Assembly: GCA_036245525.1 (NCBI GenBank)
Contig: BTPG01000006.1
Coordinates: forward strand, 74,196,727-74,260,726
DNA: 64,000 nucleotides
From: Semisulcospira habei
Lineage: Eukaryota > Mollusca > Gastropoda > Semisulcospiridae
Direction of reading: 5' to 3'
The translations under genes and the position numbers were made by a program. The notes beneath the pieces were generated by a model. It had not been told where the DNA came from, made no database searches, and saw nothing but the letters and a program-made list of their open reading frames with translations. Of this stretch, positions 43,131 through 53,600 are shown one piece after another; positions within the stretch are counted from its first letter, which is position 1, and each line of letters begins with the position of its first letter.

Positions 43131-43589
43131 TGGACTGTATTCTGATCAAAATGTGACCAATCAATTTGTTTGCTGTTTGTTTATTGGAGAAAAAAGGCAA
43201 AAATGATAGATTGAATGAGTGAAACTAGCTGGTCTTTTACGAGATTTTACCTAGCGTAAATCGAGTCTATTATGGCCATTTCTTCTCGTTTATTTTTGTC
43301 TAGAAAGGTGTAAATATGAATATACGTAATAAAGTTTCATGGTTCCTAACGGGGAAAACAATGTTAAGAAATACTCCAGATAGCTCTAAGAATGTCACTG
43401 CGTCATGAGAATGACCTATGTTCTGCATCTTGTCAAGCCTGGCATTTTTGGTTTTGCAGGGGGTGTTTCATATTGTCGAAGTATCTTGGTACCCCACTAC
43501 TGGTCTGACCAAACTGGTGTTTGCTTGCGCCAGGTTGTTGCTGTAATTTGCGCCAATGTGGTCCCCACCAGTTTTTTCATAAGACTTTT

Positions 43590-44040
43590 TTCCCGCAACT
43601 CTAGCTTCCATGGCTTCGATGTGAGGACTCCACCTGAATCCAGTAATTTATTGTTGCCAGTAAAGTTGGCCTGTCTGTCTTTGGTACTGGAAGGTCTTCA
43701 GTTTTCAAGGTCACCTCTTCCATCTGAAAAAGATTGTCTAGTTCAGTTTGAGTGGCCATCTTTCAGTCCAGCTGCTGACTATTGGCAGCATCCTGGATTC
43801 TGCAGGATGCTATTTCAGTATGTTCTGCTGCGCTCCACACTGCAAAGTCATCCGCATGGAGGATGTTCAAGACAAACCTTGGTACTGCTGTACTGTACTT
43901 ATGTCATTAATGTAGACCAAGAACAGCATCGGACACATCACCTCCCCGAGGTACACCTTCCCTGAGTTTGACAAGACTGCTGAATGTGCCGTTTACTACA
44001 GTCTTGCTGTTTTATTAAAGAGGAAGTTCTTCAACGGCAC
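43590..44040 (-). pseudogene. Reverse transcriptase fragment next to the right arm
   Basis: On the - strand broken frames give GEVMCPMLFLVYINDI and, after a shift, ADDFAVWSAAEHTEIA, the palm with its ADD box. The part at 43970-44040 is the inverted match of the left-arm fragment. The part at 43590-43970 has no counterpart in the left arm. Confidence 0.6.
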
Positions 44041-45140
44041 CCACTGTTTACAGACGTTTCCCCCTTTTTATGCTTTAACAAAAAAGAATTACATTTAAAT
44101 TGATGGGTAACATTGAAAATAATGAAATGATCACAAATTATGCTCAATGTGCATACTTTGTTAAGCAAACTGGCAACAAAAATATTTAAACAGAGGAGTA
44201 TGACAATTTTTATGATCATTTTGCGTACTGGTAAAATGGGGGGAGGGGGGGGTAGGGCAGCAGATTCAGCCACTGTGGCTCCTAAATGAATCACAGCATC
44301 ATAAAATCGGGTTGGGAGTAACTGCAGTACTCTATCCTAACCATTAAAACCTAAAAAAAAGTTTTATACAAAATTTCTGAGGGCATCTGATACAACGTAC
44401 GTTTTCCCAATTTGGCAATTTTAATTTGGAAAAAGCTATCATTTACCACAAACGTATCATAAAGGATACCGACTTTCCTCATTTTCTTGCACTTAATGCT
44501 CAAATTATTGAAACTTAATAGGTAAAGAGAGGTCAAAATGAAATAACTTTAGTATTTTTTTTCTAATTTTGTGTATTTTTACAACTTGGGGGGGGGGGGG
44601 GGGGGGGGGGGGTAGGGATACAAAATCAATCGATGTGGCACTCATAGTGATCACAACATCACCTAGTCAAGTTTATAATAATTGCGACATCTTGTTTTAA
44701 TTATGTAAGCCTAAAAATGGACTGCCAGTGCTATAGAAAATGTCTGAAGGCATTCGACACTTATTTTTGTCTTTTTTTGCGATTTTGAGGAAATGGCCAT
44801 TTACTGGGTGCACAAATACCTTCTCTGTGAGCCACCGATTCAATATATTTTTTATTCTGTTTTTTTGCAGAGGACGCAGAAGGTGTGCCTTAACTAATAA
44901 TGTCTGATTTGGGCTTCTGGAATGAATTCAGATTTATTTAGAGGAAAATGTTTCTCAAACTCATTTTAGCATCCGCGAAGAGCGTGAATGGGGGTATCCT
45001 TGCATCATCGGCTATATCTCTGGTGTGTTCCAAAGGATTTTAGGGGAACATCGCTTAAACATCTCAGGACATACTATGGTACACTTTGAAACCCATCTTA
45101 TTGAGTACTGGGGGGGTGTACGGTAGACCAGGCTAGCTCT
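43980..45140 (-). repeat. Right arm of the large inverted duplication
   Basis: Inverted counterpart of 42154-43130. It has an additional partial unit at about 44395-44760, including a run of 25 G at 44588-44612, that itself resembles the block at about 44040-44390. This suggests short-range duplication inside the arm. Confidence 0.75.
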
Positions 45141-45708
45141 TTGACTACTAAAGCGACTGCAGCCGGGTCACAAGTTCATGTCGACAGTAAGACGCACTCT
45201 TGTTTTAATTTCATTGGATATGCTAATTTACATAAACCAATGAAAAATTAGCTTGCGGCATATTTCCGGCCACATTACAACCCTGACTCGGATGTCTGCT
45301 GTGGATCATGCTCGACTGCAAAAGCCTTGTGGCAAAATATCTACCGAGTCTGTTCAGTTCGAGGTTTTAGGCGGATGGTTGCTTTGAGGGTTGAAAACTG
45401 CTCTGGAGTCGCAGTGCTTCGTTGATTCGCAGGCGTCTGTTTCCTCCCTTGTATTTCGTCTTGAGCATTGGTAGGCGGTGTTGGCGCAGTGGATTTGCTG
45501 CTGTCATTGAGCCCTTATGTGTTTTTTTTGATGATTCCAGTGATGGTGCATAACCTTTGTTCATCAGTATATACGTATACATGCCCAGTACCATGGGCTA
45601 ACAAATCTCATGTATTCAAAGTTTATACGAACAGCACGAGAACATGCAAAGGATATGCAAAACGAAAAACTGCTTAACTGTTCAGCCGCTACACCAAACC
45701 ATCTTGTG

Positions 45709-45776
45709 AGGAGGAGGCATGGATCCTCACAAGATCATACTGCCACATAAGCACATGAGAATAAATGCCTCTTGCT
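45709..45776. repeat. Palindrome family B, diverged copy
   Basis: GGAGGCATGGATCCTCACAAG and CATGAGAATAAATGCCTCTTG pair across a short loop. Confidence 0.5.
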
Positions 45777-45953
45777 GGCAGATGTCTGCCCCTTTCAACG
45801 GTACATCTTTCACCTAAAAATATCTTTTTGGCAAGCAGTTTACTTCATGGATGCCATAATAAACCTAAAAAACAAAAAACGATGAATACTCGTACTTCAC
45901 AGATCATGCTTATTTAGCCTCGAGTCCATACAGCATGAGATTGATTCAATGAT

Positions 45954-46052
45954 TGAAAATGATAATTCAAGAGTAGTGCCAGCTTAGCTTGGCATCTGCA
46001 GGCACCAAACTAATCTGGCACTACCCTTGAATTATCATGGTCAATCCACCTC
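45954..46052. repeat. Palindrome family A copy
   Basis: GATAATTCAAGAGTAGTGCC and AGCTTAGCTTGGC pair with ACCAAACTAATCTGGCACTA and CCCTTGAATTATCATGG. Confidence 0.8.
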
Positions 46053-46326
46053 CTGCAACTGGTACATAGTCATCATATTTTAAAAATACTACTTCTGAAA
46101 TATTCATAATTACTGGGGTGATCTGTATGTAATACCAACCCCATGACGCCAAGAAAATGGAAGAAAAACAAAAAAAAGAAGTCGCAACTAAAAACTTCCT
46201 TGATCGACAACAACAGTGGGAAAATAAAAACACGTGTCCATATAGGCAACAAGGGAACTACATTTTACTCCCATGCAGCACAATATGCACTCCGTATCAA
46301 TGCCTGTTTGCACAACAGTAACCACA

Positions 46327-46534
46327 TTAACCCATTCAGCCCTGACTCGCTACAGCAGGAGATGGGTCAACCAAGATAATTCAAGAGAGTGCCAGAATAG
46401 CTTGGCGCCAATAGGTGCCAAGCTAATCTGGCACTGCCCTTGAATTATGGTCGATCTATCTCCTGCAACTGGTGCATAGTCATTAGATGACGCCTCCAAA
46501 ATTTGGGAAATACGGTCGTCGGGCTAAATGAGTT
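46327..46534. repeat. Palindrome family A copy with outer ends
   Basis: Outer ends AACCCATTCAGCCC / GGGCTAAATGAGTT. The inner palindrome at 46361-46462 has AGCTTGGCGCCAATAGGTGC and CAAGCTAATCTGGCACTG at its centre. Only about 300 bp separate it from the copy at 45954. Confidence 0.8.
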
Positions 46535-47261
46535 CATGTATTTCAAGAGATTGCCACATTATTACTTTATATACAGAACATAACCCCCTTGCGCACGCAG
46601 CCATCAGTATTGTAGACTGTTTTGGTGGCCCCATGCACAAGAGTTACCGTAAACTTCTAATTTTTTTCTGCCAATTTTGGGGCTCTAAATTTTTGGCAAT
46701 TTGGTCGAAATCTATTTCCAGCAATTAGATAAAATTTTGGCAACTGGAAGATACAAATTCCCACTGCAGCCAGTACGGTACTGCAGGTGTAACTGGTCAC
46801 GCGACGCTTGAGTGATGCAACACCTTAGGTGAAACTACTGGGTAACGTCCGCAAAGCATAGATCCTCGTGTTCCCTCGTACGCTGCGTTAACCATAGGCT
46901 TGCTTTGTGGCACCATACACAACTCCGTTAATCCGAATGGGGGAACAGGATGGGGGGGTCCATTCACTATTTACTTGCCGAGTGGAGAGTTGGATGGGCT
47001 TGATAGAACGGTATGATTACATCGACACGCAGCGCATTCAGTTGAAGATATAAATGAAGTCGCTTGCGGCCAGCACAAGCCAAGTTTTCATGAGCCCATG
47101 CCACTCCTAAGGCTGGTGTGAAACTATGTCTCTTGCGCAGAGTTCATGCCAGGCAGTTAGATGAGAAACTGGATTGCACTGATGGGCTAGTGTCTAAGTT
47201 GATAGCCTGTTTACATGTCAATTATCCACACAGATGTGATACTTGCGTATTTATGGTGGCC

Positions 47262-47383
47262 CACTCATTCAAGGCACCCTGCATCGATAGCTGCAGAAGT
47301 GCTGTATACGATACGTAGCATTGCCATTGGCAACATCATACAGCACTTTCGCAGCTATTGATCCCAGGCTTCTTGAATGAGTT
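47262..47383. repeat. Palindromic MITE of about 120 bp
   Basis: CTCATTCAAGGCACCCTGCA and GATAGCTGCAGAAGTGCTGT at the left pair with ACAGCACTTTCGCAGCTAT and CTTCTTGAATGAG at the right. The arms are about 44 bp with several mismatches. It lies just past the ABCG stop codon. Confidence 0.75.
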
Positions 47384-47455
47384 AACCAGCTGTTCTTACA
47401 CTGCGGGTGATATTTTGGTTTAGTGCATGACTCGTTTTGCACAATGTCTGCTCAA

Positions 47456-47660
47456 TCACCCAGACTGTGGGTGATACACGAAGCGAAGGATAAGGTAGCC
47501 TGCCAGACGAAAGATGACAATGAAGACAAAGAGAGGCAGAAAGTACTGCCAGAACGGCAGCTCCATGTGATAAAAGGACAGCACGTCTTCTGAGGACACT
47601 GATGTCACATTCGGCTGAAGACACTTGCTGAACTGAGAAGCATTGGCACTTGCTGCACAC
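47456..47660 (-). CDS. ABCG last exon and stop
   Basis: Begins after TTTGTCAGCAG (acceptor at 47664 or 47661). It codes for CAASANASQFSKCLQPNVTS, then VLSFYHMELPFWQY, a hydrophobic segment (FLPLFVFIVIFRLAGYLILR) and ends YHPQSG and TGA at 47456. The frame needs two leftover bases from upstream, but exon e ends in phase 0, so a small exon, another donor or a sequence error must lie between them. Confidence 0.85.
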
Positions 47661-50600
47661 CTGCTGACAAACACAAGGCGAAAATAAGCATCTGTTTCTG
47701 TTGTACAACCCATTACATCCTGAGATTGATTTCATATTTGCTTATTGTCCTATGAAAGCTACATTACAGACTAAGAGTTAGATCAACCGTGTTAGTTCAA
47801 GAGTGGTGCCAGAATAGTTAGGCGCCAAGCTATTCTGGCACCACCCTTGAACTATCATAGTCAACTTTATTTCAAGCAATGGGTGTATCAGGATGAAAAG
47901 GGATAAAGGGTATGATTATGGTGCATGTTTTTCTCAGCACCTCTGTCCCCCTTTCCCCAGCTCTTTCTTTTCTCCTTTTTGTTTGTTCCCATTTTTCTTT
48001 CTTGTGGGAAAGCCGGGGGGGGGGGGGGGGGGGGGGGGGGGGAGGGAAGTGGAAACTTGATTCATTGTGGGCAAGAAGTATGTGGGAAAATAGAAGGGTG
48101 CAGTGGAGAAGAGGAAGTCGTTTGTCAATTTAAAAAAATAGAAGTTTACATCAGGGGTTGCATCAGCCGCTCCAAACCTGCATCAGCCTCTCCAAACACA
48201 ATGCTTGCAGCAAATTCAGGACTAGTCAACCAGCACACATATGTATCTCAATCATCTTACGTACATGACTGGGGCAGCATCAGAAAACTCTAGCACCATA
48301 GCAGAGTGGAAAGAGTAGTGGAGGAATGACAGGTACTTGATCCAATCGAGCCAGAAAGGCAGGTTACGAGTGTAGAAACCACCTGCGCACATGACAAGAA
48401 TATGCACAAGTGAAAAAGAGCAATTTAAGATACAGAGATTAAGGCCAAGCTCAACTGCTTTAAATTAAAATTCTTAATTTTCAAATTAAAAAAAAAATAC
48501 TGTGCCAAATTTTGCACGCAAAAAGAAAAAAAAAAATCCTGACAAACATAATTCTAAACAGATTCTTATCTTTATCTTCAACTTTTTCTTAGTGTAAATA
48601 ATATAAAGGAAAATGTGAAGATTTCCTTACCCAGCAGCATTATAGCCATCATGATGATGGTGGCAACTGTCATCGCTCGGCGGAAATCCATGCAGGCAAT
48701 TCCCAGGAACAGACCAATGCTCTGAAAAAGAATACATTATACAAGCAAAAAACAGTAAAGTGCTCACATCATGCAAGCCTACCCTCACGATTGTTGCTAC
48801 AGGGGTTGCAAAAAGATTTGTTTCACATAATTATGTGCTCACATCATGCAAGCCTACCCTCACGATTGTTGCTACAGGGGTTGCAAAAAGATTTGTTTCG
48901 CATAATTATGGTGTTTCATGCATTTTTTGTGTCTGGAAACAGGTTCTTGTTGAGGGTGTGCAAAATGGTGACAGGCAGAGCGACCCGTGTCACTTCTGCA
49001 AACATCACAATACCAGTAACAGTCCCTTATTAAGTCCAATCCATCTTCACAGGGGCTCATGAAAATCAGTGTTGTTTGAAGATGGGTTGGACTTAATAAG
49101 GGACTTCTTCTTCTTCTCGAACGCCGTCGAGCCCCACCCGGGTCTGCCCTGGGGGACTTGGGTGGGGTTAGGTATTTTTTTAGTTCCCAGGGTCACCCTG
49201 GTCAGCCCCACAGGGTGGGTTTTTCTCTCTATTCTGGGGCATGTGTTTCTGTCTACCCTTTGTCCATTCACCTGTATTTGCCTTTTTAAAACTCTCCCTA
49301 CTGTCTGCACTGCCTGTAGCTCTTGATATTGGATGTGTGTTGCTAAATGGTCTTAGCTTTATTTAGGCCCCATGTGTTAGGTTTATTTAATGTATTTGAC
49401 CGGCTGGCGACATACATTCAATGTTCTGTTTAGTTGTTTTTTTTCACAAGCAGTGCAGGCACGTCCTGAGAAAGCCTTGTTGCTGTCGGGACGTTAAGCA
49501 ATGTACAATCAATCAATCAATCGAACGCCGTCGCACTTGGAGTTTGGCTCTCAAAATGAAATCTGTGGTCTTCTGTAGAGCCTCCACAGGCCCATACAGT
49601 TTCTCTTGTAGAGTGGCGGGCTTCGGCCATATCTCCTCCCTCAGCGGCTGGTGGTTCCCACAGTCCTGGAGGATGTGCTCTGCGGTTTGCTCTGCTTAAA
49701 CACAAGGGCACAGGGGAGATGGCACGAGGTGGAAGCGTCTGTGCAGGTGGAAATTGAGTCGGTTGTGCCCGGTCCTCAGACGAAAGATGGTCACCTGCTC
49801 TTGTCTGGACAGCTGATGGTAACTGTCTAGGGGCCGTTGTGGTGGTCTGTACACAGACTTAATGATGGTCTTCATCTCTGTGAAGCTGACTCCATTTTCA
49901 TCTTGTTCTTTCTCTGCTCCCACTTTTGCCATTCTGTCAGCTTCTTCATTGCCGAAGATGCCACAGTGTGAAGGGATCCACTGCAGCACCAGTCTGGTGC
50001 ACTTGATGTTTTGCAGTGCCTCTTGTAGACGTGGCAGTTTGCTTGCTGTTGCTGCCTCAAGGACAGACATGGCATCAGTAAGGAAGACAATCTGGGCATC
50101 AGGGTCTGCAGTGCCACTAAGGGTGTTAGCTGCGCGGACTAGGGCTTCCACCTCAGCTCTGTAATTTGTGCAGTGAAGGCCTGTTGGTACTGCCTCTGCC
50201 TGCCATTTTCCGTTTGGGTACTGAATGTACACCCCAGCCCCTCCATCCTGAACTGCATCTGTGGCTGATCCATCGGTGTATGCCCGTATCCATGCTTCCT
50301 GGGGATACTTTTCTTCGAGCATGGCCAGTGTCAGGGCTTTCTTGCTCACAGTGCTGTGCTCATCTCTGGTGGTGATGTAGGGTACCGTGGAAGAGATGGT
50401 GATGTTTTCTGGCTTACTTTCCCAAGGTGGAAGGTCGCTAGCAGGATTCAGAGCCTCTACCTGCGCAGGCAGCTTTAATAACTTACGCCTGTTACCCCTA
50501 CCTGGGTATAGGCCGTCGACGAGAGACCTCCAGCAACTCCTGTCCTGTGCTTCTCCTTCGATTCTACTCCAGGTGGTTCCCAGTCTCTTGATGTCTGCTT

Positions 50601-53600
50601 GGAGGTCTCGACGCCAGGAGTTTCTCGGCCTACCTCTTTTCCTCTTTCCCTGGGGGTTCCATGACAATGCCTGCCTAGTGATACTGGAAGCTGGCTTTCT
50701 CAGACTGTGACCAATCCATCCCCATCTTCTTCGCCCAATTTCATTCTCTGCTGTTATCTGCTCTGTTCTCTCCCAGAGTCTGACGTTGCTGATCTTCTCT
50801 GGCCAGTGGATTTTCAAAATTCTTCTAAGGCAACTGTTCATGAAGGTCTGTATTCTGTTGACTGTGGTTTTTGTCAATCTCCATGTCTCTGCTCCATATA
50901 GGAGAACCAGCTTTAATAAGGGACTGTTTAAATCACTATTTTTCACCTGTGCGTATTCTTGTCATGACAATCTACATCCCCTGTCCTATTTTCATTCTCG
51001 GATTGAGGAAAATCATCAGTTAACTCCTTGATGCCCAGATCACAATGAAACACCACCCAGATGCAAGAGGTATGATCTTTCATGAGTCCCTGCTGATGCG
51101 GGGACTTATGAGGATCTTTGCCTCTTGTTGGTCTGCTTAGGTACACAGCAGTGAAATAGAGCCTTTTCAGAAACATTTATGGAAGTCATTACACTAAGTC
51201 TTTGCCTGAAAATTGTAGCTCTTGTATTTCTGAACCAAGTCAGATCTAGTCAGGACTAATGCTCCCCATACCTGTCCAGCAATGGCGTTAATCATGACAA
51301 CCATGACAGTGCCGAAGAAAGGACCTACACCGTTGAGACCGATACACCAATAGGACACAACGACGAAGATGGCTGGCTGGAGGAGGATGAGGGGTAGTTC
51401 GCTGGTCATCTTGGCCAGGTAGTAGGCTGACAGGCGGTACCAGCCTGCTGACCGTTCCTTATGGATCACCACGCGTTCCATAGGAACTGATGGGGAAAAT
51501 AACACATGGTGAATTATGTATCCAAACACAAAATTTAATGTCACAGGACCCCACAATTGTTGTTATATTCGAAGTTGTTACAAACTGACAAGAGATAATT
51601 TTCAAGTATACAGAAAGATTGTGGTTGGGATCTGAAAGATCACAGCCATATATGCGCAGAAGAGGAAAGATGAGGATTTTATGTTAAAGTCTACTGTATT
51701 GTAACCTTAAATGTATGATGCTAAGAACTTCACGATCCTTTGAATGTGGGTGACTTAGTCACCCATGGTTTTTATATAGGCAATCTACCATTTATCCTTC
51801 ATGGTTTTCATATAGGCAATCTGCCGTTTATTCTTATCCGGTGTAGGCGCCCATGGTTTTCATATAGGCAGTCTGCCGTTTATTCTGATGTTTTGGATGT
51901 GGGCGACTTGGGCAACCATGGTTGCTACATAAGCAAACTGCCGTTTATCCTGATCTGTTGGATGTGGGTGAGTTAGGTGCCATGCATTTCATATAAGCGA
52001 ACAGCTATTTATCCTGATCTGTAAGGTATGGGCACCCACGCGGTAAAATCCGCACCAGAGTGTTGCTTTGTTTCTGTGCCTCGGGACTGTTGCTAGTCAG
52101 TCTGCTTTTCCTGTGGCTGACATGTACACCCTAATTCTGGCCAGTAATAACCAGGGATGTTGAATGCAGTGAAATATTTACCTCGAACCCAATGATCACA
52201 TACAAAAGACAAAACGTGAACAACTGATGATCTCCTCAAAACTTAGCCGAAACACAACACAGCCAACTGAAGAAAAAAAAAACGCCTTCAAAAGCACCAT
52301 GAATAAGAAATCTAACTCAGTGGAGTGAATGCAAGCGCCAAACAAGAAAGTTTAACCACACAAACACCAGATTACAATAACATTATGAAAGTACCCGCAC
52401 GCAAGTCAGAGAACAGCCTGAACTAGAACTATCAATTCTAATATCACTAAAATATATGGGGATAGGTTATAAACGCAAGACAATGAGGCTGAACGCAACC
52501 AGGGAAGAACCAGTCTTGCTTGCTGGCACCCCGTTGGAGGAGGTGGAGTCCTTCACCTATCTCGGGAGCATCATAGACAAAAAAGGTGGCACTGATGCAG
52601 ATGTCGGAGCACGAATCGGTAAAGCCAGAGCAGCCTTTCTCCAGTTGAAAAAAGTGTGGAGTTCCAGAGAGCTGTCACAACACACCAAAGTCCGGATTTT
52701 CAACTCCAATGTAAAAGCAGTTCTCCTATATGGAGCAGAGACATGGAGATTGACAAAAACCACAGTCAACAGAGTACAGACCTTCATGAACAGTTGCCTT
52801 AGAAGAATTTTGAAAATCCACTGGCCAGAGAAGATCAGCAACGTCGGACTCTGGGAGAGAACAGAGCAGATAACAGCAGAGAATGAAATTGGGCGAAGAA
52901 GATGGGGATGGATCGGTCACAGTCTGAGAAAGTCAGCTTCCAGTATCACTAGGCAGGCATTGTCATGGAACCCCCAGGGAAAGAGGAAAAGAGGTAGGCC
53001 GAGAAACTCCTGGCGTCGAGACCTCCAAGCAGACATCAAGAGCCTGGGAACCACCTGGAGTAGAATCGAAGGAGAAGCACAGGACAGGAGTTGCTGGAGG
53101 TCTCTCGTCGACGGCCTATACCCGCGTAGGGGTGACAGGCGTAAGTAAGTAAGTAAGGTTATAAACGCAGATCGAGATATGTACAGCATAATGCAGCATT
53201 AAAACATGGTTCTGTGCGCCGATGATAAGGAGAACTGGCATTTCAAAGCAAAACTTCATCAACACACACCTGAACTAGACATGACAATTCATTCTGACTT
53301 GTCAGGGGTCGCACTCACTTTTCTAAAGCTTCGTATGTCAAATGTAACGCTGCCAAAACATTGTGTATGTTGCAGCCTCGCACAAAATCACAGGTAATCA
53401 GAATAATTTTACAAGACAGTCTTGGACGACATCATCACTGAGAGCTTCCTTTTTTAGGCTACTGTGCCTGAGTCTGAAAGTATCAACCCTCACACACACA
53501 CACACACACACACACTCATTGCGCTGCAAAACGCCATTAGCAACGGTGCAGTTTTGCCTGTCCATAAGGGATTCCAACTAAAATCCAGCCATATGTTCTG

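Larger units (their letters stand above)
49106..50912 (-). mobile_element. 5'-truncated LINE carrying an RNase H domain, with two nested insertions
   Basis: Flanked by the 13-bp duplication TTAATAAGGGACT at 49093-49105 and 50913-50925. Read on the - strand it ends in a (GAA)n tail at 49106-49116. It contains an RNase H domain, an RTE fragment (50482-50907) near its truncated 5' end and a SINE (49130-49520) near its 3' end. Its own RT domain is missing through truncation. Confidence 0.88.

Noticed and set aside
46143..46379. Lysine-rich + strand ORF
   Set aside because: AT-rich chance frame in the region between palindromes, with no family signature.
47925..48293. 122-codon + strand ORF with a glycine run
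   Set aside because: The glycines come from a poly-G tract and the ORF overlaps an ABCG exon on the other strand.
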